Below are positions 33,497 through 41,791 of a DNA stretch of 47,863 nt, in pieces. The notes below the pieces were generated by a model, which was given only the letters and a program-made list of their open reading frames with translations, searched no databases and was not told where the DNA came from. How positions within the stretch are numbered: the stretch's first letter is position 1; each line of letters begins with the position of its first letter. The translations under genes were made by a program, and so were the position numbers. The stretch is from Eubacteriales bacterium (GTDB lineage Bacteria > Bacillota > Clostridia > Lachnospirales > Lachnospiraceae): NCBI GenBank assembly GCA_030524545.1, contig JAUNGM010000032.1, forward strand, positions 1 to 47,863, read 5' to 3'.

Positions 33497-34466
33497 GTCG
33501 CCAAAAGAAGTAAAGAAAAAAGAATTCCTTCAGGATTTGCTGGAGCGTTTTGGAATTGCCCTGGTGGCGCTGCTGATGTTTGTGATATTTTCTGTTCTGT
33601 CCTCTAAATTCTGCAGCTCCGGGAATATCTTTAATGTATTTAAACAGATTTCCATTATTGCAATTTTATCGATTGGAATGACCTTTGTGTTTATGATCGG
33701 CGGAATGGATCTGTCCGCAGGCTCCAATGTTATGCTTGGAGCTGTGGTTACGGCTGCTTTGCTGCAGAGCGGAAAGGCATCCATTGTTCCGGCCATGTGT
33801 ATCGCGCTGATCCTGTGCATGATCATGGGAATGCTGAACGGGATGCTGATCGAAGTACTGAAGATTAACTGTGTAATTGTTACCCTTGGCTCTCAGCTGG
33901 CTATACGGGGGCTTGCGCTGGTCATTATTAAACGGTATAACTCCTGGATCTGGATGAAAGATCCGCTGCTGAAATTTGTAAATACGGGAACTGTCCTGGG
34001 GATTCCGTTTCTGTTTTTGCTTGTGCTCATCCTTTATCTGGGAGCATGGGTGGCTTTTCACAGGACAGCTTATGGCAGGCAGGTCTATGCAGTGGGCGGA
34101 AATGAAAAGACCGCAAGACTCTGCGGCATAAATACTGTCAGGGTGAAGGTCATCTGCTACGTAATTTCCGGATTGACAGCCGGGCTGGCCGGAATCGTGG
34201 CAGCGGCAAGGCTTGGTATGGTCAGCACGACGGTTGGCATCGGAATGGAATTTGAAGCCGTAACGGCGGTTGTACTTGGAGGTGCTTCCCTGAAAGGGGG
34301 CGAGGGAAATGTGCTGAAAACGCTGATAGGAGCAGTCATTGTGGGAATGATCGCGAATTTCATGACGCTTTTCGGCGTAGATGCCAATTACCAGAGTGCC
34401 GTGACAGGGGCATTTATTCTATTTGCAGCTATTTTTAACCGGATGACACAGCGGGATGTGGCGTAG
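33489..34466 (+). CDS. Sugar ABC transporter permease 1, RbsC type
   Basis: A 325-residue polytopic permease of the BPD_transp_2 family (FVFMIGGMDLSAGSNVML, VGGNEKTARLCGINTVRVK, GGASLKGGEGNVLKTLIGA). It overlaps the ATPase gene and is followed 11 bases later by a paralogue, so the channel is probably a heterodimer. Confidence 0.94.
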   Translation: MGESPKEVKKKEFLQDLLERFGIALVALLMFVIFSVLSSKFCSSGNIFNVFKQISIIAILSIGMTFVFMIGGMDLSAGSNVMLGAVVTAALLQSGKASIVPAMCIALILCMIMGMLNGMLIEVLKINCVIVTLGSQLAIRGLALVIIKRYNSWIWMKDPLLKFVNTGTVLGIPFLFLLVLILYLGAWVAFHRTAYGRQVYAVGGNEKTARLCGINTVRVKVICYVISGLTAGLAGIVAAARLGMVSTTVGIGMEFEAVTAVVLGGASLKGGEGNVLKTLIGAVIVGMIANFMTLFGVDANYQSAVTGAFILFAAIFNRMTQRDVA

Positions 34467-34477
34467 GAGGACAAGGG

Positions 34478-35482
34478 ATGAAGCAGAGATGTGACTGGAA
34501 AAAAATATGGATACCAAAGCTGGATGTGCTTACGATCCTTGGAATGTCTGTTTTGCTGATGATTATATTTGCAGCAAGCAACCCGCGTTTTCTGACGATC
34601 GGCAATTTCTTTAATCTGATACAGCAGAATGCGGCTCTGGCAGTCGTAGCCGTTGGGATGACCTTTGTTGTTATTTCCGGCAATATGGATTTATCTTCCG
34701 GAAGCCTGATCGTGCTGAGCGCATGTACAGCAGGGCTGGTTTTTCAAAAAACAGGAAATATGTTTCTGGGAATTTTGGGAAGCCTTTGTCTTTCTGCAGT
34801 AATCGGAGCATTTAACGGAAGTCTAATCGCATATGGAAAAATAAATGCCGTGATTGTTACTTTGTCCTGTATGATGTGGGCCAGGGGACTGGCTCTGGGC
34901 ATTACCGGGGCATCCTCTATTGCAATTTCTTCCGGAATACTGGATTTTTTGTACCGCCCGTTTCTGTTGGGATTTGTGAATGTATCATTGCTCATTGTGA
35001 TATTGATCATGCTGACCGGTGCATTTTTGCTTGGAAGGACGAAATTCGGCAGATATACAAGGGCTATCGGCGAAAATGAGGCAGCCGCAGCGCTTGCCGG
35101 AATCAATACCAAAAGGATTAAATGGAAGATTTTTATGCTTGCGGCAGTGCTGGCCGGGATTGCAAGTGTTTTGGATCTGGCCCGTTTGGGAAGTGCGGTC
35201 ACAACGATCGGCACAAACATGGAATTGAACGCAATTGTGGCAGTCGTGATCGGCGGGAACAAATTAAGCGGCGGAGAAGGTTCCTTTGCAAAAACCATCA
35301 GCGGACTGCTGTTCATGTTTATTCTTTATAATGGATTAAGTACGCTTGGAATGACAGATGATATTCTGTATCTGCTGAAAGGCGGGATTATTCTGTTTGT
35401 CCTTGCCGTTCAGGTACTGACCGGAAGGTTGAAGATGAAATGGATGAAACAGATGAATTCTTCGGAGAGGAAGGAGGAATAG
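34478..35482 (+). CDS. Sugar ABC transporter permease 2, RbsC type
   Basis: A 334-residue permease paralogous to the preceding one (FVVISGNMDLSSGSLIVL, IGENEAAAALAGINTKRIK, IGGNKLSGGEGSFAKTISG). Two RbsC-type permeases with one double ATPase is a known CUT2 arrangement. AGGAGG-like sequence precedes the ATG, and the oxidoreductase follows after four bases. Confidence 0.94.
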   Translation: MKQRCDWKKIWIPKLDVLTILGMSVLLMIIFAASNPRFLTIGNFFNLIQQNAALAVVAVGMTFVVISGNMDLSSGSLIVLSACTAGLVFQKTGNMFLGILGSLCLSAVIGAFNGSLIAYGKINAVIVTLSCMMWARGLALGITGASSIAISSGILDFLYRPFLLGFVNVSLLIVILIMLTGAFLLGRTKFGRYTRAIGENEAAAALAGINTKRIKWKIFMLAAVLAGIASVLDLARLGSAVTTIGTNMELNAIVAVVIGGNKLSGGEGSFAKTISGLLFMFILYNGLSTLGMTDDILYLLKGGIILFVLAVQVLTGRLKMKWMKQMNSSERKEE

Positions 35483-35486
35483 AAAC

Positions 35487-36572
35487 ATGCTGGAAGATAC
35501 TTATGCGCATAGTCCTTTGAAAAAGATGTTTGATAATAAAGATGTATACGGTATTGCATATGATGAGGAACGATCCCGGAAAAAAGAAATACGCCTGGCG
35601 ATTATCGGATGCGGAGGTGTTGCCCAGAGTAAGCATATACCTGCCATTATGCGCCTGCGGACGATATGGGAACCGGTGACCCTCGCTGCCATATGCATGA
35701 GAAATTCGGTTCAGGGCAAAAAAGTTGCACAAACCTATGGAACAAAGTGGTATGATGATTACAGGAAAATGCTGGAAATGGAAAAGCCGGATGGCGTCCT
35801 GGTGCTTTCTCCCGATTCCCTCCATTATGAACATGCAATGGCATGTCTGGAGAGAGGAATTCATGTTTTGGCAGAGAAGCCTGTTACGGACTCTCTTGCT
35901 AAGGCCGCAGAGCTTGTGGCTTATGCAAAGCAGAAGAAGCTGGTTTTTATGACCGTGTCCAATAAACGTTATTCACCTCCATATTTCCGGGCAAAGAAGT
36001 ATGGAATTCCCAATCCGGCTATGTTTGTGGGTAAGTTTAACCTGGGCTATGACTATGTGGATATCCTGGAAGGGGGAACCGTGCATATTTTTGATCTGGC
36101 CCGGTATTTTATGGGAGATGTCAAGGCACTGACGGCGATTGCAACGAGACATTATTCTTTTAATAAAACAGGCTACCTCTTTGACCATGCGTGCATTAAC
36201 CTGGAATTTTTAAGCGGTGCTATCGGACAGATTTATACATCTTCGTCAGCCCTGAGCCTTAAACCATGGGAACGTGTAGAGATTTACGGGGAGAAACAGT
36301 GGCTGGCTATAGAGGATCAGCATACGTTAAAAATATATGACAGTGAAGAGGGGCCGACAAAAATTTATGAACCAGTATTTCCGAATACACTGATTTTTGA
36401 TGAGGAATTCGGAGGATTTATGGGTCTGATCGAAAATTTCTGCGAATGTATCAGAGGAAATGCGGAACCGTTAGTAACAGGCTGGGACGGTATGAAGGCA
36501 TACGAGCTGGTATTGGCGGTACATCGATCGATCCAGGAAAAAAGAAGAGTTGAACTTCCGCTCATCGAGTAA
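35487..36572 (+). CDS. Gfo/Idh/MocA-family oxidoreductase of the sugar-acid operon
   Basis: A 361-residue NAD(P)-dependent dehydrogenase. After a 36-residue leader the Rossmann motif is RLAIIGCGGVAQSKHIPAI, the catalytic-lysine motif is LAEKPVTDS, and the C-terminal domain has GGTVHIFDLARYFMG. It may oxidise a sugar to its lactone or reduce a keto-sugar acid. AAGGAGG precedes the ATG. It is only distantly similar to the protein at 362. Confidence 0.92.
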   Translation: MLEDTYAHSPLKKMFDNKDVYGIAYDEERSRKKEIRLAIIGCGGVAQSKHIPAIMRLRTIWEPVTLAAICMRNSVQGKKVAQTYGTKWYDDYRKMLEMEKPDGVLVLSPDSLHYEHAMACLERGIHVLAEKPVTDSLAKAAELVAYAKQKKLVFMTVSNKRYSPPYFRAKKYGIPNPAMFVGKFNLGYDYVDILEGGTVHIFDLARYFMGDVKALTAIATRHYSFNKTGYLFDHACINLEFLSGAIGQIYTSSSALSLKPWERVEIYGEKQWLAIEDQHTLKIYDSEEGPTKIYEPVFPNTLIFDEEFGGFMGLIENFCECIRGNAEPLVTGWDGMKAYELVLAVHRSIQEKRRVELPLIE

Positions 36573-36608
36573 ATTTACAAAATAAGCGAAAGAAAGGTGG
36601 ACATAAAA

Positions 36609-37319
36609 ATGACCATGTATAAACCAATTTCCAAAAGTAATCTTTCTTCACAGATTGCAGAATGTATTGAGAACCTGATTTTAGATCAAAAACTAAAAGT
36701 AGGGGATAAACTGCCGAGCGAGATGGAGCTGGCTGAACAGTTCCATACAAGCAGGAACATTGTCAGAGAAGCAATTTCCATGCTGAAAGAGAGAGGGCTT
36801 GTAGAAGTTCGTAATGGAAGTGGTGCCTATGTGGTACGTCCGGAACCAAGCACATTGGGAAGCGTTATGAAAAGGCTGGTGACCGTAGGGGCAACAGATG
36901 CTTATGAAATTTATGAGATCCGAATGGCATTGGAGGTTCGTGCCTGTGGAATGGCGGCAGTGAATGCAGAGGCCGGAGAAGTGGAAATTCTGAAGCAGCT
37001 CATTGCCAAAATGGAACAGAATTACAGTGATAATATTATGTGGTCAAAGTATGATTATCAATTTCATGAAAAGCTGGCAGAAATGACACATTCTACTTTA
37101 TTCCCGGTTTTTTTGAGACCGCTTATCAGTATGGTATATGATCTTTCCGATCAACAGCCAAGAACGACAAAGGCAAGAAAAAATGGAATTGAACAGCATA
37201 AAAAAATCGTGGAAGCAGTTGAAAAAGGTGACAGACAGGAAGCAGAGGGGGCGATGGAACGGCACCTGCAGATTTTCCTGGACGATCTCCTAAAAGAGAA
37301 GGAGGAGGGATTAACTTGA
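36609..37319 (+). CDS. GntR-family regulator, FadR/FCD subgroup
   Basis: A 236-residue regulator. The winged helix spans roughly residues 10-75 (MELAEQFHTSRNIVREAISM, then GSGAYVV). The FCD ligand domain follows, with EIYEIRMALEV and the metal histidines in YDYQFHEKLA and near HKKIVEAVEKGD. It should bind the palindrome at 29400 and respond to a sugar-acid intermediate. The ATG at 36609 has AAAGGTGG upstream; a GTG at 36597 is inside that site. It overlaps the dehydratase start by four bases. Confidence 0.93.
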   Translation: MTMYKPISKSNLSSQIAECIENLILDQKLKVGDKLPSEMELAEQFHTSRNIVREAISMLKERGLVEVRNGSGAYVVRPEPSTLGSVMKRLVTVGATDAYEIYEIRMALEVRACGMAAVNAEAGEVEILKQLIAKMEQNYSDNIMWSKYDYQFHEKLAEMTHSTLFPVFLRPLISMVYDLSDQQPRTTKARKNGIEQHKKIVEAVEKGDRQEAEGAMERHLQIFLDDLLKEKEEGLT

Positions 37320-38446
37320 AAATTACGGATATCAGGCCGTATATTGTAACAGCCCATAATGACAACTGGGTTTACATAAAAGTAGAAACAGATGAGGGGG
37401 TCACTGGTGTAGGGGAGTGCTCCCTGGAAACCAGGGAACAGACCGTAAGAGCAGCAGTTTTGGAACTGAAGCGCTATATGCTGGGGAAAGATCCCATGGA
37501 ATCCGAAAAATTGTTTTATATGCTCTTTCGGGATGAATATTGGGGGGCAGGTCCGGTATTGGTCAGTGCGTTAAGTGCTGTTGATATGGCCCTGTGGGAC
37601 ATTAAAGGAAAATGCCTGAATGTGCCGGTATATCAGCTCTTGGGAGGGAAATTCCGGGATCGGATCCGAGTCTATGCAAACAGATGGTTCCTGGGCGGAG
37701 AGACGCCGGATCAACTGGCATTTTTGGCTGAGAAGACCGTAAAAAAGGGATACACTGCAATGAAATGGGATCCGTTTTACAAAGCGGAGCATACCATTAC
37801 AGCCCGGGAGCTGAAAGGGGTAACAGAACAGATGAAAGCCATCCGGAAGGCAGTGGGTGACGAGGTTGACCTTTTGGTTGAAGGACATGGAAGGTTTGAT
37901 CCGTACACGGCGAAGATCATCGCCCGGGAGCTGCTTCCTTACAAACCATATTTCTTTGAAGAGCCGGTATGGCAGGAGAATCTGGATGCCCTTGCGGAAG
38001 TCAGAAAATCCACATCTGTCCCAATCGCATCAGGCGAGCGATGGTGTACAAAATATGATTTCAGGGCAGCGATTTCGGCTGGGGCAATTGATATTGCGCA
38101 GCCTGATCTGAGGGTGTGCGGAGGTCTTACGGAGGGCAAGAAAATTGCGACTCTGTGTGAGGCAAACCATATTCCTGTTGCACCCCATAATATCCATGGA
38201 CAAGTGGGGACAGCAGCTTCCATGCACCTGGCCTGCAGCATTCCAAATGCGCTGATTCTGGAATATAGTGTAGAAGAAATTGAGTGGAAAGAGGATTTGT
38301 TTGACTACCAGTATAAGCCGATTGACGGCTATATGTATATCAATGACAGGCCGGGCCTTGGGATTGACTTTTATGAGGACGTAGCTCTGAGATATCCGTT
38401 CAGAGATATTTCTATGGTTCAGACCTTGTATTCCTCCGCATTTTAA
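37316..38446 (+). CDS. Enolase-superfamily sugar-acid dehydratase (galactonate dehydratase-like)
   Basis: A 376-residue member of the mandelate racemase/galactonate dehydratase group. Metal ligands appear to be glutamates in LLVEGHGRF, FFEEPVW and IASGERW. The first position is usually aspartate in DgoD (DFHGR). The adjacent histidine of EGHGRF and the PHNIHG histidine are likely acid/base residues. It removes water from an aldonate to give a 2-keto-3-deoxy acid. The TTG start overlaps the preceding stop (TTGA) and has GGAGGG upstream. Exact aldonate unknown. Confidence 0.9.
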   Translation: MKITDIRPYIVTAHNDNWVYIKVETDEGVTGVGECSLETREQTVRAAVLELKRYMLGKDPMESEKLFYMLFRDEYWGAGPVLVSALSAVDMALWDIKGKCLNVPVYQLLGGKFRDRIRVYANRWFLGGETPDQLAFLAEKTVKKGYTAMKWDPFYKAEHTITARELKGVTEQMKAIRKAVGDEVDLLVEGHGRFDPYTAKIIARELLPYKPYFFEEPVWQENLDALAEVRKSTSVPIASGERWCTKYDFRAAISAGAIDIAQPDLRVCGGLTEGKKIATLCEANHIPVAPHNIHGQVGTAASMHLACSIPNALILEYSVEEIEWKEDLFDYQYKPIDGYMYINDRPGLGIDFYEDVALRYPFRDISMVQTLYSSAF

Positions 38447-38461
38447 AGGTAGGTGGCACAG

Positions 38462-39481
38462 ATGAAATTTATTACAATGGGCGAAATTATGCTGCGTTTG
38501 ATGACACCTGGCTTTTTGAGAATTGAACAGACGGATTCTTTCCGGGCTGTTTATGACGGTGATGAAGCAATCGTGGCCGTTTCTCTGGCCCGGTTTGGAA
38601 TGGACTCCTGTTATATCAGCAAGCTGCCGTACGGGCCTTTGGGGGAGGCATGTCTGAAGCGCCTGAGAGCAGAGAATGTGGACTGTCGGTATATAGTGCG
38701 GGAAGAGGGCAGGCTGGGAATTAATTTTTATGAAACGGGAGCATCTGTAAGACCGCCTAGAGTCTTATACGACCGGCAAAACTCTGTTTTTTCAAAAGCA
38801 AAACCGGAGGATTTTCCCTTTGAGGAGATTTTTGAAAAAGGCGACTGGTTCCATTTCACCGGGATTACGCCTGCAATCTCGAAGGAAACAGAAATACTGA
38901 CGGAATATGCGTTGAAAATGGCAAAGAAAAAGGGGGTTACGGTAAGCTGTGACTTAAACTACAGGGCCAAGCTGTGGTCTGCCGAAAAAGCACAGGAAGT
39001 CATGAAGGAACTGATGCCTTATGTAGATGTTTGCATTGCCAATTCAGAAGATGCCAGGATTATGCTGGGAATGGAGCCTGAAAGCATTGATATGAAAAAT
39101 AATCATTTGGATATGGACGGGTACCGTGAATTGTTTCCGTTAATGAGAGAAAAATATGGATTCCGGTATATCGGCTGTACTCTCAGGGAAGGATATTCCG
39201 CTTCTGATAACGGTTTGTCTGTCCTTGGATATGATGGCAGGAATTTCCACAGATCAAAGCATTACGACCTGCATCTTGTTGACCGGGGCGGCGGCGGGGC
39301 CTCCTTTGCCGCCGGGTTTATTTACGGGCTGGCCGCAGGTATGCCGTTGACGGAAACTGTGGAGTTTGCCGGGGCCGCCTCTGCGATCAAGCATACTGTT
39401 TACGGAGGCCTGAATCTGACAGACCCGGGAGAAGTCCGGGAACTGATGGAGGGAACCTCTGCCGGGAGGGTGCAGAGATAA
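38462..39481 (+). CDS. PfkB-family KDG kinase-like protein with altered active site
   Basis: A 339-residue protein with full PfkB architecture, KDG-kinase branch (VRPPRVLYDRQNS, DWFHFTGITPAIS, CDLNYRAKLW). Three expected active-site residues are replaced, each one base from the usual codon. YGGxEAN, the substrate-binding start, reads YDGDEAI (D32 and I37). The catalytic-base motif GGGD reads GGGGA, with A280 (GCC, 39299-39301) in place of aspartate. The frame is intact and under normal codon use, so it is not an obvious pseudogene, but ordinary phosphoryl transfer seems unlikely. The ATG at 38462 follows AAAGGTAGGTGG; its stop overlaps the next start by one base. Confidence 0.88.
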   Translation: MKFITMGEIMLRLMTPGFLRIEQTDSFRAVYDGDEAIVAVSLARFGMDSCYISKLPYGPLGEACLKRLRAENVDCRYIVREEGRLGINFYETGASVRPPRVLYDRQNSVFSKAKPEDFPFEEIFEKGDWFHFTGITPAISKETEILTEYALKMAKKKGVTVSCDLNYRAKLWSAEKAQEVMKELMPYVDVCIANSEDARIMLGMEPESIDMKNNHLDMDGYRELFPLMREKYGFRYIGCTLREGYSASDNGLSVLGYDGRNFHRSKHYDLHLVDRGGGGASFAAGFIYGLAAGMPLTETVEFAGAASAIKHTVYGGLNLTDPGEVRELMEGTSAGRVQR

Positions 39482-40137
39482 TGGAATATGAAAATGAGAG
39501 AAAAGAAATCATCTGTATTTGCAGAAAATTATCAAGCAGAGGCCTGATTCTGGGAACCTGGGGTAATGTCAGCATGAGAGTGGAAAAAGGGATTCTTATG
39601 ACACCGAGCCGGATATCCTATGATATGATGATGCCTGAGGATATGGTACTGATGGCTTTGGACGGAGAGATTCTGCAGGGAAACCGGATTCCTACATCGG
39701 AGAGGGAAGTACATCGCCGGATCTACCTGAAAAGACCGGATATTGGCGCGATTATTCATTACCATGCAGCGAATTCCATGGCGGTTTCAGTACTGGAAAT
39801 GGAGGAAATTCCATGCCTGACTGAGGAGATGTCCCAGCTTTTAGGAGGAGCCATTCCCATTACATCCCAATACATACCTGCACAACGCCATGAAGCTTTG
39901 GGAAAGGCGGCTGCGGATGGTATCGGCAGGGCCAATGCAGTCCTGCTGAGAAATCATGGCGGGGTTGCCTGCGGCAAAGACCTCCGAGAAGCTTTTCTGA
40001 GTGCGGAGGTTGTGGAGAAATCCTGCGGGATTTTTGAAAAAGCATCTGCAATGCCATATCGGTATGAGCCTATACCGGAAGAATATGTGGAATCAGAACA
40101 TTATCGTTATAAATACACATATGGGAAGGAAAGGTAA
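39481..40137 (+). CDS. Class II aldolase/adducin-family protein (fuculose-phosphate aldolase-like)
   Basis: A 218-residue protein with the zinc site of the family: HYH (IIHYHAANSMAV), the NHG histidine (LLRNHGGVACG) and the catalytic glutamate in TSEREVH. The GTWGNVSMR and MTPSRISYD stretches bind the phosphate in fuculose- and ribulose-phosphate enzymes. It cleaves or epimerises a keto-sugar phosphate, or possibly an unphosphorylated keto-acid. It is the last gene of the operon and starts within the kinase stop codon. Confidence 0.92.
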   Translation: MEYENERKEIICICRKLSSRGLILGTWGNVSMRVEKGILMTPSRISYDMMMPEDMVLMALDGEILQGNRIPTSEREVHRRIYLKRPDIGAIIHYHAANSMAVSVLEMEEIPCLTEEMSQLLGGAIPITSQYIPAQRHEALGKAAADGIGRANAVLLRNHGGVACGKDLREAFLSAEVVEKSCGIFEKASAMPYRYEPIPEEYVESEHYRYKYTYGKER

Positions 40138-40141
40138 AAAT

Positions 40142-40183
40142 AAAATCCCTGTGCCGTTCTAATCGAGGCATAGGGATTTTGTG
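40142..40183. terminator. Bidirectional terminator ending the sugar-acid operon
   Basis: AAAATCCCT (40142-40150) with TGCC pairs with GGCA and AGGGATTTT (to 40180). T-rich sequence follows on both strands, so it can also end the convergent SGNH gene. Confidence 0.85.
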
Positions 40184-40233
40184 TTTGTTGATTAAAGCAG
40201 GAGCCTTGTTTGGAAGCCGCCTTTTTGCCCATA

Positions 40234-40860
40234 TCAGCGGTGAAGGAGACTCGCCGTAAGATGCTGATATAGTAAATCAGCCAGGATTTCGTGGCCGGTA
40301 TCGGTGAGGTGGATGCCGTCGGTGGTAAGGGTATGGATGCCCTGCATGGAGGCTTTTTTATTGAGTTCCTCATGGAGCAGAAGGTAGGGAATGCGGTACT
40401 TTTCTGCAAGTGTGCCAATACCCCGGGAAAGAGAACGGACATGCGGAATCCAGGTTTTGTATTCTTCCGGATAAGGGAAGAGAAATGGTTCCATCAGTAC
40501 AAAACGGGTATCGGAACGGGCAAGGACATGGAGAAGTTCTTCATAATGCTTCAGTGCCAGTTCCAGCATTTCCTTCTGCTGGGCAGAGGTACGGCGGGTA
40601 TTCATCATCAGCCCGATATCGTTGATTCCGATCAGGATGGTAATGATGTCTGCCTTCTGCGGAAGATAAAAAGGTTCTGCATTGGACAGGAGACGGGCGA
40701 TGGTAAAACCATCCACACCGCAGTTGGTGATCTTCCAGTGCTGCCCGTTGGCTGTCAGTTTTCGAGAAAGTTTTTGGACGTAGCCATTTCCGAGAGGAGG
40801 GCTGTCAAAAAGCCGTCCGCAGTCTGTGATACTGTCACCAAGACAAAGTAGATGGGGCAT
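40234..40860 (-). CDS. SGNH/GDSL-family hydrolase
   Basis: A 208-residue esterase-like protein. Block I is LLCLGDSITDCGR (catalytic serine), block II has GVDGFT, block III is LIGINDIG, and block V is DGIHLTDTGHEIL with the Asp-His pair. No signal peptide, so it probably de-esterifies an imported or intracellular substrate such as an acylated sugar. GGAGG precedes the ATG. It converges with the sugar-acid operon. Confidence 0.92.
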   Translation of the reverse strand: MPHLLCLGDSITDCGRLFDSPPLGNGYVQKLSRKLTANGQHWKITNCGVDGFTIARLLSNAEPFYLPQKADIITILIGINDIGLMMNTRRTSAQQKEMLELALKHYEELLHVLARSDTRFVLMEPFLFPYPEEYKTWIPHVRSLSRGIGTLAEKYRIPYLLLHEELNKKASMQGIHTLTTDGIHLTDTGHEILADLLYQHLTASLLHR

Positions 40861-40948
40861 ATGATACCTCCGGATCGACGGGAAAAAACGATGTCATTTA
40901 TGCTCATCATTATTGGGGAGGATACCCCTTTTCCCTTTCTTAGGGCAT

Positions 40949-40977
40949 ACTCTATCACTGTAAAGACAGCAGGTCAA
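40949..40977 (-). promoter_or_regulatory. Promoter of the SGNH gene
   Basis: On the minus strand, TTGACC, a 17-base spacer and TAGAGT. The spacer contains a CTGT-CTTT-ACAG dyad, which may be an operator. Confidence 0.6.
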
Positions 40978-41031
40978 GAAAAAAATGTCGAAAATTGTCG
41001 GAAAGTTCTATGAAAATTTTGAAAAAAAGAA

Positions 41032-41060
41032 TGGACAAATCAAAGCAGATGACCTATAAT
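41032..41060 (+). promoter_or_regulatory. Promoter of the Tad pilus operon
   Basis: TGGACA (41032-41037), 17-base spacer, TATAAT (41055-41060). Transcription from near 41067 would give a leader of about 215 bases. Confidence 0.65.
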
Positions 41061-41067
41061 GAACCTC

Positions 41068-41108
41068 ACCAGAGATCTTCTGGTATCCCATCCGTCGAAT
41101 TCAGACGG
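41068..41108 (+). other. Two hairpins at the start of the Tad leader
   Basis: ACCAGA/TCTGGT (41068-41073, 41079-41084) and CCGTC/GACGG (41092-41096, 41104-41108) begin at the predicted transcript start. They could protect the 5' end or belong to a leader regulator. The sequence does not match a c-di-GMP aptamer that I know. The rest of the leader (41110-41281) shows nothing I can name. Confidence 0.4.
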
Positions 41109-41281
41109 GAAATCCCATTTTATACTTATGAGAAAAATTAGAAAAAGAAAACGGCATATGTGTTATGCGCATATTATTTTGAAGTACATAGGAATGTGAA
41201 GCCCACGGAAGAGAAAAACAGGAAATGTATTTGCTGCATGTTGTTTAGTGCTGTGCAGTGATTAGGGAAGGCGGTGAGGAG

Positions 41282-41791
41282 ATGCTTCTGAATACCGGTC
41301 TGCCGCTGATAATTGCGGGGACTGCTGTAGTGATGGACTTGCGTACGGCACAGGTGGATAACGGCTGGATTTTGTTTTCTATGATACTGGCTTTTGTCTG
41401 TCGTATCTGTCAGGAAGGGGCAGGAGGGATTCCCGGTTATGTTATGGGAATGCTATTGCCCGCAGTTATGCTTGGCTGGCTGTTTTTCTTCCGAATGCTC
41501 GGACCTGGGGATATCAAGCTGTTTTGTGCCCTGGGCAGTGTTATGGGCCCGGCTGCAGTCGGGAAGTGCATAGTAAGTTCCTTTTTGCTGGGAGCAGTCA
41601 TTTCTTTGGCAATTCTCATGTTTTATGGCAGTTTCTTAACAAGGATCCAATATCTGATTCGTTATTTCCATTATTTTTTCCTGACAGGAGAGGTCAGACC
41701 CTATTACAGAAGTGGAATGGCTTTAGAAAATTTTCACTTTACGGTACCTGTTTTTATGAGTGTGATGCTTTATGCAGGAGGTGTCTATTGA
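41282..41791 (+). CDS. Prepilin peptidase, A24 family (TadV/CpaA)
   Basis: A 169-residue membrane aspartyl protease with both catalytic aspartates: VVMDLRTAQVDN near the N-terminus and LGPGDIKLF (GxGD) in the middle, separated by hydrophobic helices. It processes Flp prepilin. AGGGAAGG ten bases upstream supports the ATG at 41282. Its stop overlaps the next start. Confidence 0.93.
   Translation: MLLNTGLPLIIAGTAVVMDLRTAQVDNGWILFSMILAFVCRICQEGAGGIPGYVMGMLLPAVMLGWLFFFRMLGPGDIKLFCALGSVMGPAAVGKCIVSSFLLGAVISLAILMFYGSFLTRIQYLIRYFHYFFLTGEVRPYYRSGMALENFHFTVPVFMSVMLYAGGVY

Noticed and set aside
41060-41281. c-di-GMP riboswitch in the Tad leader
   Set aside because: Two short hairpins only; the conserved GEMM core is absent.
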